Counted from the stretch's first letter, positions 1-7,014 are shown. The stretch: 11,339 bases of DNA from an uncultured Clostridia bacterium (GCA_944393275.1 CALXZQ010000035.1:1-11339), one strand, 5' to 3'. Numbers and translations are program-made. The notes: generated by a model from the letters alone, not told the origin.

Positions 1-75
1 AACTGTTATAAAAATAATAAACCATTTCTTTTCTAATAATATTTCTACTAATTCTTTTATATCTAACTCGTCCAT
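1..75 (-). CDS. Wzz/CpsC-type polysaccharide chain-length protein, N-terminal fragment
   Basis: Only the first 25 codons are inside the window; the gene continues below position 1. It begins with ATG at 73-75, preceded by an AAGGA Shine-Dalgarno (minus strand). The peptide starts MDELDIKELVEILLEKKW and then turns hydrophobic (FIIFITV). An acidic amphipathic stretch, a KKW/RKW-like patch and then the first membrane helix is the usual opening of Wzz-domain proteins (YveK/CpsC/CapA type), which set polysaccharide chain length or regulate a partner tyrosine kinase at the membrane. The assignment rests on this short pattern only, so it is tentative. A likely promoter lies at 112-139, which would make it the first gene of a new transcription unit, perhaps a capsule or exopolysaccharide locus. 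Confidence 0.5.
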   Translation of the reverse strand, partial: MDELDIKELVEILLEKKWFIIFITV

Positions 76-111
76 TTTATTCTTCCTTAGTTAATATTAA
101 TAATTTAATTT

Positions 112-139
112 ATTTTACCATATTCTGGGAAAAAAACAA
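112..139 (-). promoter_or_regulatory. Candidate sigma-A promoter for the Wzz-like gene
   Basis: On the minus strand TTGTTT (134-139) is followed by 16 bases and then TAAAAT (112-117). A TGG lies directly before the -10 hexamer, giving an extended -10 (TGnTAAAAT). It sits about 37 bases upstream of the start codon at 75. The -35 matches only the TTG half of the consensus, so the call leans on the extended -10. The rest of the 76-179 gap shows no other gene, and no GC-containing terminator after the gene that ends at 180. Confidence 0.4.
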
Positions 140-179
140 GATTTTTTATATTTCATTTATATTTCAATTTTTCGTAATA

Positions 180-1187
180 TTATCGAGGATTCACTGAACT
201 ATGTTCTGAATTGCTATTCTCTTTTCCATAACGCGAATAGTTATCCAAGGCTTTAAGCAGCTTTTTCGATCCATTTAATGGCTTTTTTATTCCTATTTTT
301 AAACCATCTTGTTGTAATTTTATTAGTGAATCAAAAGGAGTAGCTACATATCTATTATGAACTCTTGAAAAAAGATATACCTCATTTGGAGCATTCGGAA
401 CACCAACAAAAATACAATTAGTATATTCTTCTTCACCTGCTGAATTTGATCTAGAACAAGTTATTAAATGTATTGAATGTTCTAAATCTTTTTTGCTAAA
501 ATATTTTGGAAGAATACAATTATGATAATATTTAAAAGCCTCTACATATCCCATATAATTAGGCAGATCATTTATCCTTGGATCTTTTAAAACTATTGAT
601 AGTCTTTGCCATATTGGAAGATTTGAATTATTTTGTAATACACTAGCAAGTCTTTCTATTGCATCATCTTTGTAGTCAGAAATATCAGAAATATATCCAA
701 TATTTTTATCTAACTGAATTTGTCTTTCATCATCTATAGTTGACAAACCATATATATCGTCATCTCGTTCAGTAGTTCCAAAAAATCTTGTTTTACAATT
801 TGTTTGAATAAATTCTAAATCTCTTTGTACATCAAATTTAATATGTCTCCCATCACTAAGAAGTACTATTGGGAAAACGTGTTCTCCTACATATGAACTA
901 GTTGTTACAATACATCTAAATCCGAATTCTCTTAACAAATGTTCTATATTATATGACAATGAACAACATATTATTGTCCTTTTCTCTATATTCGAATTCT
1001 TATTAGTTCTTTCTCTTTCTGCTAAACGATAGATTTTTCTTTGTGTTTCGAGATTACCAAAATAATATTTTTCATCAAATACCCTATCACGTCCAACTTT
1101 TATATACAAAGCTTTTAAAAAGCTTTCCTCATCCAATCCTTCAGGTATTTCTTTTCTATATTTGTTAGCTAATTCATTTACGTTCAT
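180..1187 (-). CDS. Transglutaminase-like cysteine hydrolase family protein, function unknown
   Basis: A 335-residue soluble protein with no signal peptide or membrane segment. I do not recognise a named gene. Residues 70-125 look like a transglutaminase/papain-like core. Cys74 and Cys75 start an amphipathic helix (RTIICCSLSYNIEHLLREFG), followed by a strand with His103 (GEHVFPIVLL) and then Asp119 in SDGRHIKFDVQRDL. This is the Cys-His-Asp order and spacing of bacterial transglutaminase-like domains. The N-terminal part (LYIKVGRDRVFDEKYYFGN, from about residue 27) and the IQTNCKTRFFG segment after the core look like a dedicated helical cap. Residues 140-335 are not recognisable to me. The start ATG (1185-1187) lies 13 bases after the ispG stop with a modest GAGAG site, so it is probably co-transcribed from rho. 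Whether it is a protease, an amidase or catalytically dead cannot be told. Confidence 0.75.
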   Translation of the reverse strand: MNVNELANKYRKEIPEGLDEESFLKALYIKVGRDRVFDEKYYFGNLETQRKIYRLAERERTNKNSNIEKRTIICCSLSYNIEHLLREFGFRCIVTTSSYVGEHVFPIVLLSDGRHIKFDVQRDLEFIQTNCKTRFFGTTERDDDIYGLSTIDDERQIQLDKNIGYISDISDYKDDAIERLASVLQNNSNLPIWQRLSIVLKDPRINDLPNYMGYVEAFKYYHNCILPKYFSKKDLEHSIHLITCSRSNSAGEEEYTNCIFVGVPNAPNEVYLFSRVHNRYVATPFDSLIKLQQDGLKIGIKKPLNGSKKLLKALDNYSRYGKENSNSEHSSVNPR

Positions 1188-1200
1188 TTAATCAACTCTC

Positions 1201-2259
1201 TTAAATCATTTTAAGTATTTCTTCTTTTAGTACATTAACAATATCTTCTTGTGGTACTTTTTTAATAATTTCACCCTTTTTAAATAGTAGTCCTTCTTTA
1301 ACTCCTCCAGCAATTCCTATATCTGCATTACTTGCTTCTCCTGGACCATTTACAGCACATCCCATAACTGCAACAGTTATATCAGATTCAATTGTCTGTA
1401 AAAAGTCTTCTACTTCTTTAGCTATTGGTATTAAATCTATTTGAGTTCTTCCACAAGTTGGACAAGCAACTAAAGTAGGTGATTTACTATATAATTTACA
1501 ATCTTTTAATATCTCTTTTGCAACTTTTATTTCTTCTACAGGATTATCAGATAAAGATACTCTTATAGTATCTCCTATTCCCTTGTTTAACATTATTCCA
1601 AGCCCAATACTTGATTTTATAGTACCACTAAATGCTGTTCCAGCTTCAGTTATTCCTAGGTGCAATGGATATTTAAATGTTTTAGAAGCTTCTATATAAC
1701 TTTCTATACATAAATCTAGATCTGAAGCCTTAAGTGAAATGGCTATATCATAGAAATCTAGCTTTTCTAATATTTCAACATGCCTTTTGGCACTCTCTAT
1801 CATAGCTTTAGCAGTTGGTTTTCCACCATATTTTTCAAGTAAGTCTTTTTCTAAAGAACCTCCATTAACACCTATTCTTATAGGTATATGATGAGTCTTA
1901 CAAGCATCTACCACCATTTTTATTCTATCTTCACTACCTATATTCCCTGGATTAATTCTTACTTTATCTACACCAGCATTTATAGCTTCTAAAGCTATCC
2001 TATAATCAAAATGTATATCTGCAACGATTGGTATATGTATTTTTGATTTTATTTCTTTTATAGCTTTTGCATCTTCTATATCTAAACAAGCAACTCTTAT
2101 GATTTCACAACCTGCTTCTTCTAAATCTAATATTTGTTTAACTGTTGCTTGTACATCTTTAGTTTTAGTATTTGTCATAGATTGTATAACTACCTTATTT
2201 TGACCACCTATTTGTATACCACCAACATATATTGGTCTTGTTTCATTTCTTTTTACCAT
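1201..2259 (-). CDS. ispG: 4-hydroxy-3-methylbut-2-enyl diphosphate synthase (flavodoxin/ferredoxin)
   Basis: IspG (GcpE) carries out the penultimate step of the MEP isoprenoid pathway in the cytoplasm, reductively opening the cyclic diphosphate MEcPP to HMBPP. At 352 residues it is the usual length for the short bacterial form. The N-terminal TIM barrel shows VVIQSMTNTKTKD (23-35), VADIHFDYRIAL (79-90) and VRINPGNIG (100-108). The C-terminal iron-sulfur domain has the cluster ligands Cys266, Cys269 (CPTCGRTQIDL) and Cys301 (VMGCAVNGPGEA), with the conserved Glu308 that supplies the fourth ligand in known structures. ATG at 2257-2259 has an AGGGGG Shine-Dalgarno 8 bases upstream. It lies 21 bp after trmB and 13 bp before the transglutaminase-like gene. 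The rest of the MEP pathway is outside the window. Confidence 0.97.
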   Translation of the reverse strand: MVKRNETRPIYVGGIQIGGQNKVVIQSMTNTKTKDVQATVKQILDLEEAGCEIIRVACLDIEDAKAIKEIKSKIHIPIVADIHFDYRIALEAINAGVDKVRINPGNIGSEDRIKMVVDACKTHHIPIRIGVNGGSLEKDLLEKYGGKPTAKAMIESAKRHVEILEKLDFYDIAISLKASDLDLCIESYIEASKTFKYPLHLGITEAGTAFSGTIKSSIGLGIMLNKGIGDTIRVSLSDNPVEEIKVAKEILKDCKLYSKSPTLVACPTCGRTQIDLIPIAKEVEDFLQTIESDITVAVMGCAVNGPGEASNADIGIAGGVKEGLLFKKGEIIKKVPQEDIVNVLKEEILKMI

Positions 2260-2280
2260 TTTTTATCCCCCTGAATACAT

Positions 2281-2943
2281 TTATCCTAATTTAGCAATTA
2301 GAGCTTTAATTTTTATCCCTTGCTCAGTAAACATTTTCTCATGTTCTGTTTCTATATTATACCAATTTTTTTCATTATGCAAATCATAAGTTTTTCTTAT
2401 TATATTAAATCCAGTTTCTTCAAAATAATTTATACTTGATGTAAATAAATCATCATCATCTGTTTTAAAATGTATCTCTCCTTTTTCTCTATCTAGAAAT
2501 TCTTTATATTTTTCCAGCTGTCTTGTATGTGTTAGCCTTTTCTTTCTATGTTTACCTTTTAGCCAAGGATTACAAAAATTTATATAAATTCTATCTACTT
2601 TATCAGATTTATCAAGTATAAGTAAAATCCTCTCTATGTCAAATCTTGTTAGAATTACATTATTTATTTCTTCTTGTTTACTATTATATACTTCTTCTAT
2701 TTTTCTTTTTGCAAGACCTAGCATAGCATCTACTAAGTCTATCGCCAAATAATTTATATTTAGATTTTCGGAAGCAAGTTCGGAAATAAATGTTCCTTTG
2801 CCACAACCTAATTCTAAATGAAATGGTTGATTTGGATTTTTAAATTGTTCCTTCCATCTCCCTTTACATGCTTCTGGATTATCAATATAAAATGGCGCTG
2901 CTTCTAATTCTGGTCTTGCCCATGGCTTAAATCTTATCCTCAT
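2281..2943 (-). CDS. trmB: tRNA (guanine-N7-)-methyltransferase
   Basis: TrmB uses SAM to methylate G46 of tRNA at N7. The 220-residue protein has the family layout: a basic start (MRIRFKPWARPELE), the SAM-binding motif I ELGCGKGTFI (44-53), motif II LAIDLVDAMLGLAKRK (66-81), the signature region INFCNPWLKGKHRKKRLTH (121-139), FKTDDDDLF (159-167) and the TEHEKMFTEQG tail (199-209). The signature differs from the common NFSDPWPKKRHAKRRL: Asp is Asn125 and the Pro after Trp is Leu128. The fold and flanking basic residues are otherwise intact, so the gene is probably functional. ATG at 2941-2943 has AGAAGGA upstream (2951-2957), within the 15-bp gap after rho, so translation is likely linked to rho. 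Confidence 0.95.
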   Translation of the reverse strand: MRIRFKPWARPELEAAPFYIDNPEACKGRWKEQFKNPNQPFHLELGCGKGTFISELASENLNINYLAIDLVDAMLGLAKRKIEEVYNSKQEEINNVILTRFDIERILLILDKSDKVDRIYINFCNPWLKGKHRKKRLTHTRQLEKYKEFLDREKGEIHFKTDDDDLFTSSINYFEETGFNIIRKTYDLHNEKNWYNIETEHEKMFTEQGIKIKALIAKLG

Positions 2944-2958
2944 ATCTTGTTCCTTCTA

Positions 2959-4332
2959 TTATTTATAATTTCTTAAAAAAACTTCCATTTTATCTAAGAA
3001 TTCTGAATTATTTTTTGAATTAACCATTTGTGTTATTAATTGTTCTGTCACTTCAGCTACTGGTAGATTATTTAGTGCCTTTCTTAATGCATAAATTGTT
3101 TCTTGTTCTCTCTTATCTAATAATAAATCTTCTCTCCTTGTTCCGGATTTATTTATATCTATGGCTGGGAAGATTCTCTTTTCTGATAGTTTTCTGTCTA
3201 AATGAACTTCCATATTTCCAGTTCCTTTAAATTCTTCAAAGATTACGTCATCCATTCTACTTCCAGTCTCTATTAAAGCTGATGCTAAGATGGTCAAACT
3301 TCCCCCATTTTCGATATTTCTTGCTGCGCCAAAGAATTTTTTAGGTTTATGAAGTGCATTTGGGTCTAATCCTCCAGATAAGGTTCTTCCAGAAGATGGT
3401 ATTACTAAGTTATATGCTCTTGCTAATCTTGTAATACTGTCTAATAAAATGACAACATCCTTTCCTTGTTCAACTAGTCTTTTTGCTCTTTCTAGAACCA
3501 TTTCTGCAACTTTGACATGATGTTCTGGTAATTCATCAAATGTAGAATATATAACTTCTCCATTTATTGACCTTTTCATATCTGTAACTTCTTCTGGTCT
3601 TTCGTCTATTAATAATACTAGTAATTCTACTTCTGGGTTATTAACTGATATACTATTAGCAAATTTTTTTATTAAAGTTGTTTTCCCAACTTTAGGTGGA
3701 GCTACTATCATTCCCCTTTGTCCTTTTCCTATAGGACTAATAAGATCTATTATTCTCATTGCATATTCATTTGGCTTTGTTTCTAGGTGTAACCTTTGGT
3801 TAGGATATATTGGAATTAAATCATCAAATTTTTTTCTTTTAAGCGCTTTTTCTGGATGTTCTCCATTAACCTCTCCAACAAATATTAATGAAGGAAATCG
3901 TTCACCTTCTTTAGCCATTCTTGATATACCTTTAAGCTTGTCTCCCGTATCTAATCTAAATCTTCTTATTTGTACAGGTGATATATATACATCATTTGGT
4001 GTAGATAAATAATTTTCTCCTCTTAAGAAACCATAGCCATCTGGTAGAACTTCTAAAATTCCTTCTACTATTTTATCTCCTTCATTTGTTAATTTATATG
4101 AAACATTACAAAAAGATATTTCTGTTTCAGAATTTTCATCTATAACTGTGTTTTCTTTATGAGATTCATCATTATCATTTACATCTGTTTCCTCCATTTC
4201 TTCAGTATTTTCAAGGGTTCCATCATTTAAAAGAATGATTAACTCATCTTTTTTGTATTTTGTAATTCCCTTAATGCCTTTTGTTTTTGCTAACTCTCTT
4301 AATTGAGCTAAAGTAAATTGTTCTAAATCCAT
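2959..4332 (-). CDS. rho: Transcription termination factor Rho
   Basis: Hexameric RNA-dependent ATPase helicase that ends transcription of untranslated RNA. The 457 residues read in order: a SAP-like Rho N-terminal domain (1-36), a short acidic linker rich in Glu, Asp and Asn (about 37-72), the cold-shock-like primary RNA-binding domain (about 88-135, EVLPDGYGFLRG), Walker A APPKVGKTTL (211-220), LLIDERPEEVTDM (240-252) with the catalytic Glu region, Walker B VVILLDSITRLARAYN (293-308), the Q-loop SGGLDPNALHKPKKFFGAAR and the arginine-finger segment HLDRKLSEKR (377-386). The linker is far shorter than the insert of actinobacterial Rho. The start ATG (4330-4332) has a perfect AGGAGG. It heads a likely operon with trmB, ispG and the transglutaminase-like gene. 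Confidence 0.98.
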   Translation of the reverse strand: MDLEQFTLAQLRELAKTKGIKGITKYKKDELIILLNDGTLENTEEMEETDVNDNDESHKENTVIDENSETEISFCNVSYKLTNEGDKIVEGILEVLPDGYGFLRGENYLSTPNDVYISPVQIRRFRLDTGDKLKGISRMAKEGERFPSLIFVGEVNGEHPEKALKRKKFDDLIPIYPNQRLHLETKPNEYAMRIIDLISPIGKGQRGMIVAPPKVGKTTLIKKFANSISVNNPEVELLVLLIDERPEEVTDMKRSINGEVIYSTFDELPEHHVKVAEMVLERAKRLVEQGKDVVILLDSITRLARAYNLVIPSSGRTLSGGLDPNALHKPKKFFGAARNIENGGSLTILASALIETGSRMDDVIFEEFKGTGNMEVHLDRKLSEKRIFPAIDINKSGTRREDLLLDKREQETIYALRKALNNLPVAEVTEQLITQMVNSKNNSEFLDKMEVFLRNYK

Positions 4333-4419
4333 AGTTAGTCCCTCCTATAAAATTTTTAGTATTTGGAATTTTTTAGAATTTTCTTAGAAAAAAAAATTAA
4401 GAAATAAAAATTAATTGAA

Positions 4420-4447
4420 ATTATATCTGAAAAGATAAATCCTTAAA
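4420..4447 (-). promoter_or_regulatory. Candidate promoter for the rho operon, overlapping the divIC terminator
   Basis: A perfect TATAAT (4420-4425, minus strand) lies 16 bases after TTTAAG (4442-4447), a weak -35. The -35 falls inside the terminator hairpin of divIC. Transcription would start near 4413 and leave a leader of about 80 bases, very rich in A and T, before the Shine-Dalgarno. No riboswitch-like fold is visible in the leader. The weak -35 keeps confidence low. Confidence 0.3.
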
Positions 4448-4467
4448 TATTATTATATTTAAGGATT
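4430..4467 (-). terminator. AT-rich intrinsic terminator after divIC
   Basis: A perfect inverted repeat, AATCCTTAAATAT with loop AATA (4438-4467, minus strand), forms a 13-bp stem with only two G-C pairs. It is followed by TATCTTTT. It begins two bases inside the divIC stop codon. The weak U-tract suggests partial read-through towards rho is possible. Confidence 0.6.
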
Positions 4468-4747
4468 ATTTATTGACTACAATATAAACTTGTTCATTTG
4501 GCATGTACATATCCAATTTTTCACGCGCAATAGCTTCTACATACTCAAGCGAATCTGCATTCTCTTTTAATGAAGATAGTTCTTGTTTATATTCAGTTTG
4601 TTCTTGGATTTTTTCTGCAACATATTTTTGCTCTTTGTTATATGAATTTAACACTTTTTGTTGATTTATAAAAACAGATATAACATATATTGCAGCTATA
4701 GAACCTAAAATCAATTTAAATAATCTCTTAAATTTAAAACTTTTCAT
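4466..4747 (-). CDS. divIC: Septum formation initiator DivIC/FtsB family protein
   Basis: Small bitopic membrane protein of the divisome, which in Bacillus works with FtsL and DivIB to activate septal peptidoglycan synthesis. The 93 residues show a short basic cytoplasmic end (MKSFKFKRLFK), one membrane helix (about 11-28, LILGSIAAIYVISVFI), a coiled coil (about 30-65) and the family motif EYVEAIAREKLDMYMPNEQVY (68-88, given as a range; key residues ARE, L, P and Y). ATG at 4745-4747 has a GGAGA site. It sits downstream of yabP and yabQ, the same order as in Bacillus subtilis (yabP-yabQ-divIC). A 54-bp gap and a good promoter at the end of yabQ suggest it can be transcribed separately in growing cells, and a terminator follows directly. 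Confidence 0.93.
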   Translation of the reverse strand: MKSFKFKRLFKLILGSIAAIYVISVFINQQKVLNSYNKEQKYVAEKIQEQTEYKQELSSLKENADSLEYVEAIAREKLDMYMPNEQVYIVVNK

Positions 4748-4800
4748 CTGTATCTCTCCAGTATAATCATCTAAAATTATTCACACTTCATACTTTCTAC

Positions 4801-4829
4801 ATTATACCTTAAAATCCTTCTTTTGTATA
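4801..4829 (-). promoter_or_regulatory. Candidate sigma-A promoter for divIC
   Basis: On the minus strand TATACA (4824-4829, four of six consensus bases) is followed by 17 bases and a perfect TATAAT (4801-4806). It straddles the yabQ stop codon and would start transcripts near 4794, about 47 bases before the divIC ATG. A vegetative promoter here would uncouple the division gene from the sporulation genes ahead of it. Confidence 0.45.
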
Positions 4830-5269
4830 GCATTTTTATTATTTTTTTTATATTTTTTTATATTTTCTTTAGTTTTGGCAATACTTTTGACAAAGTTCGA
4901 CAAAAGATTCTTTATTTTTGTGTAAATAAATGTAATTGGTTTTAAAATAATATTTTTTAAAAAGGTTATAATTGTAACATTAAATTTTATGAAATATTTA
5001 CTAATAGTTAGCATATAAATTATTACTCCAATTATTATTGCAATAAAAATATAAAAGCGTATTTCCCCATAATTGAAAATAGTTATACTAAATATAGTCA
5101 AAAGTCCTGATAATATCCAAAAACTAATATCTTCTATACATGTTATGAAATCAGAAGTTTTAAAACTTCTTCGTAATATTCTAAAAATATCAAATATGAT
5201 TCCTATTGCAAAACCGTTTAAAATAAAAATTATAAAATTATAAGCCTGATTTACACCATTAATTACCAA
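4802..5269 (-). CDS. yabQ: Spore cortex biosynthesis protein YabQ
   Basis: YabQ is an integral membrane protein needed for spore cortex formation in Bacillus; its biochemical activity is unknown. The 155-residue product has hydrophobic segments at about 8-28, 45-64 and 70-89, plus a longer hydrophobic stretch at 96-117. The first helix carries the family pattern GFAIGIIFDIFRILRR (19-34, with FDIFR). It ends in a Lys-rich tail (KTKENIKKYKKNNKNAIQ, from 132) that should be cytoplasmic. The start is TTG (5267-5269): no in-frame ATG exists before residue 86 and AAGGTGA lies at 5274-5280, properly spaced. It follows yabP by 18 bp. Sequence conservation in this family is low, so the call also rests on its position between yabP and divIC. 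Confidence 0.88.
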   Translation of the reverse strand: MVINGVNQAYNFIIFILNGFAIGIIFDIFRILRRSFKTSDFITCIEDISFWILSGLLTIFSITIFNYGEIRFYIFIAIIIGVIIYMLTISKYFIKFNVTIITFLKNIILKPITFIYTKIKNLLSNFVKSIAKTKENIKKYKKNNKNAIQKKDFKV

Positions 5270-5273
5270 AATA

Positions 5274-5280
5274 TCACCTT
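5274..5280 (-). promoter_or_regulatory. Shine-Dalgarno that fixes the TTG start of yabQ
   Basis: AAGGTGA on the minus strand ends 4 bases before TTG at 5267-5269. The only nearby ATG (5257-5259) is out of frame, so this site supports the TTG start. Confidence 0.7.
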
Positions 5281-5287
5281 ATACTTT

Positions 5288-5581
5288 CTATTTAAATATT
5301 TTGCTAAATATTCCAGTTCCTTTTTTATCTAATTCCGTATCACTATATGATAAATTAGATATTTCTCCCTCAACTATAACTTCTGAAGAATCTATGCTTA
5401 ATTTATTTATTCTTAGATTATCTCCTTTAATTGTTAATAACCCTAGTTCTGTTTCTACAATTATTACTTGATCATCAAAGCTTAATACATCTAGTACTCC
5501 AGATAAACTAAGTTTCTTTCTGTTTTCCAATATTATATTTTGAATAATATTAGTTGTGTTTTTTCTTTCATCTATATTCAT
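5288..5581 (-). CDS. yabP: Sporulation protein YabP
   Basis: Small soluble sporulation protein of the YabP/YqfC family, required for spore morphogenesis in Bacillus (family knowledge). The 97 residues carry the family core: RKKLSLSGVLDVLSFDDQ (21-38, GV-DV-SFD), IIVETELGLLTIKGDNLRI (40-58, T-G-L-IKG) and VIVEGEISNLSYSDTE (68-83, VEG-I-L-Y). This is the beta-rich pattern expected. ATG at 5579-5581 has a strong GGAGGTAA site. It is the first gene after the aspartate kinase terminator, so its promoter should be in 5582-5645. I could not find a convincing sigma-A or sigma-E promoter there. Confidence 0.93.
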   Translation of the reverse strand: MNIDERKNTTNIIQNIILENRKKLSLSGVLDVLSFDDQVIIVETELGLLTIKGDNLRINKLSIDSSEVIVEGEISNLSYSDTELDKKGTGIFSKIFK

Positions 5582-5641
5582 AAGTTACCTCCAATAAAAG
5601 TATCTAAACTATATATATTCATGTCTTGTACTTTTTAGAAC

Positions 5642-5672
5642 AAAAAAACTGATAATGTTATAATTATCAGTT
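5642..5672 (-). terminator. Strong intrinsic terminator after aspartate kinase
   Basis: Minus strand AACTGATAAT, loop TATAAC, ATTATCAGTT: a perfect 10-bp stem (5647-5672) that runs straight into a T tract (7 Ts counting the last two bases of the stem, 5642-5648). It starts 8 bases after the stop codon at 5680 and separates the metabolic gene from the yabP sporulation unit. Confidence 0.88.
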
Positions 5673-5679
5673 CCATTTG

Positions 5680-6864
5680 TTATATATTTTCAATTAATTC
5701 ATTATGCATTTGTTCTAATATCGTAATTGGTAATTTATTTTTAAACATTATTAAGATTTTTGATTCATTTAATATAATATCTAGTACTTCTAACTTATTT
5801 AAACTAATTATATTCATAGTCTTTTCTAATATATTAGGAGCATTCTTAATTTCATTACCAATTATAGAAATTTTAGAAATATTAGTGTATGAGTACTCTA
5901 TTTCGTTAAATTGTTCCTCTAATATTTTTTCTAATTTATTAAGATCTGTTGATTTTATTGTAAAAGATATATCTAATCTGTATGCACTATTATTTGTCAT
6001 GTTATTTACATAAATATTGTTCTTGACTAATGTGACAAATATCTTATTAAATAATTCTATAGAATAATTTTCAGATGTTGCATGTACAGAAATAATATCA
6101 TCATTTTTCACTATACTTTTTACAGTTGATTCCTCTATTTTATCATTTATTACCGTTCCAGGCTTATTATTAAAAGTTGATTTTGTAATAATAGGTATAT
6201 TAAATTTCTCTGCAATTGCCACACATCTATTGTGTAAGACTTTAGCACCTTCATCTGCTATATCTCTCATCTCTGAGTATGAAACACTTCTTAACTTCTT
6301 TGCAGTACTAACTTTATTTGGATCTGTTGTATATACACCATCTACATCAGAGAAAATGTAACACTCTTTTGCATTAAGTGCAGAAGCTACTGCTACGGCA
6401 GTTGTATCTGATCCACCTCTTCCTAATGTAGTTATATCACCATTTTCATTTATTCCTTGAAAACCTGCTATTATAACTATCTTCCTTTTTGATAATTCAT
6501 CTTTAATCCTTGTTGTATCAATATTTTCAACTATAGCATCTTGATTAGTATTATTAGTAAATATTCCTGCTTGCCATCCTGTTAGTGAAATAGCATCATA
6601 TCCCCTACTTTTTAATAATATACTAAGTTTTGCCATACTTATTTGTTCTCCAGCACTAAGTAAAACATCTAATTCCCTATTGTCTGGTATACTCGTTAAT
6701 GCATATGCCTCATTTAATAAATTGTCTGTGGTTTTATTTTGCGCTGAAACAATGACCACTACATTATTTTCTTTATATAAGTCTAGTATTTTATCTGCAA
6801 CTATATTTAATCTTATATCATCAGCGACTGAACTCCCTCCAAATTTTAATATTACCGTGTCCAT
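5680..6864 (-). CDS. lysC: Aspartate kinase (aspartokinase)
   Basis: Phosphorylates L-aspartate with ATP, the entry step to diaminopimelate, lysine, threonine and methionine. The 394-residue product is a monofunctional aspartokinase. The amino-acid kinase domain (1-240) has KFGGSSV (7-13), LSAGEQIS (69-76), TGWQAGI (95-101), GRGGSDTTAVA (148-158) and SDVDGVYTTDP (172-182). Two regulatory ACT domains follow (about 255-318 and 327-390). The second reads KISIIGNEIKNAPNILEK and then VLDIILNESKILIMF. It lacks the TSEI-type motif of lysine/threonine-sensitive enzymes and looks more like the DapG (diaminopimelate-inhibited) type; this is an inference. ATG at 6862-6864 has an AGAGGTG site. The leader is too short for a lysine riboswitch, so control, if any, is probably allosteric. 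It is monocistronic between a promoter and a strong terminator. Confidence 0.95.
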   Translation of the reverse strand: MDTVILKFGGSSVADDIRLNIVADKILDLYKENNVVVIVSAQNKTTDNLLNEAYALTSIPDNRELDVLLSAGEQISMAKLSILLKSRGYDAISLTGWQAGIFTNNTNQDAIVENIDTTRIKDELSKRKIVIIAGFQGINENGDITTLGRGGSDTTAVAVASALNAKECYIFSDVDGVYTTDPNKVSTAKKLRSVSYSEMRDIADEGAKVLHNRCVAIAEKFNIPIITKSTFNNKPGTVINDKIEESTVKSIVKNDDIISVHATSENYSIELFNKIFVTLVKNNIYVNNMTNNSAYRLDISFTIKSTDLNKLEKILEEQFNEIEYSYTNISKISIIGNEIKNAPNILEKTMNIISLNKLEVLDIILNESKILIMFKNKLPITILEQMHNELIENI

Positions 6865-6935
6865 TTTGGCACCTCTTTATTCTAATGTAAAGCATAAATT
6901 TAATTATAAATCTATACTTATAATATATTATGTTT

Positions 6936-6964
6936 AATATACTGCAATTGATATTATATTACAA
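6936..6964 (-). promoter_or_regulatory. Candidate sigma-A promoter for aspartate kinase
   Basis: Minus strand TTGTAA (6959-6964), a 17-base spacer and TATATT (6936-6941). Transcripts would start near 6929, about 65 bases before the ATG at 6864. That leader is too short for an L box (lysine riboswitch) or a T box. An alternative -10 (TATAAG) lies slightly downstream. Confidence 0.42.
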
Positions 6965-6980
6965 TATATTTATAAAGGCA

Positions 6981-7010
6981 ATAAAAAATACTCTATTGCT
7001 AGAGTATTTT
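6981..7010 (-). terminator. Intrinsic terminator after the 35-residue Cys-rich gene
   Basis: Minus strand AAAATACTCTA, loop GCAA, TAGAGTATTTT (6985-7010): a perfect 11-bp stem closed by a GNRA-type tetraloop and followed by TTATT, so the run of Ts reaches six. It begins 5 bases after the stop codon at 7015-7017, marking the small gene as its own transcription unit. Confidence 0.85.
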
Positions 7011-7014
7011 AATT

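Noticed and set aside
130..179. Terminator after the transglutaminase-like gene
   Set aside because: Only short A/T runs (AAAAAA-TCTTG-TTTTTT) and a bulged TCGTA/TACGA pairing are present; no stable stem with a T tract. Rho-dependent ending is possible.
3030..3230. Plus-strand open frame of 66 codons inside rho
   Set aside because: It lies wholly antisense to a well-conserved gene, has no clear Shine-Dalgarno and encodes only low-complexity hydrophobic residues from AT-rich antisense.
5582..5645. Sigma-E promoter for yabP
   Set aside because: GATACTTT upstream of the Shine-Dalgarno partly resembles a sigma-E -10, but no acceptable -35 lies 14-15 bases before it; the match is too poor to call.
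6680..6937. Plus-strand open frame of 85 codons across the aspartate kinase start
   Set aside because: Mostly antisense to conserved kinase codons; no family resemblance and no ribosome binding site of note.
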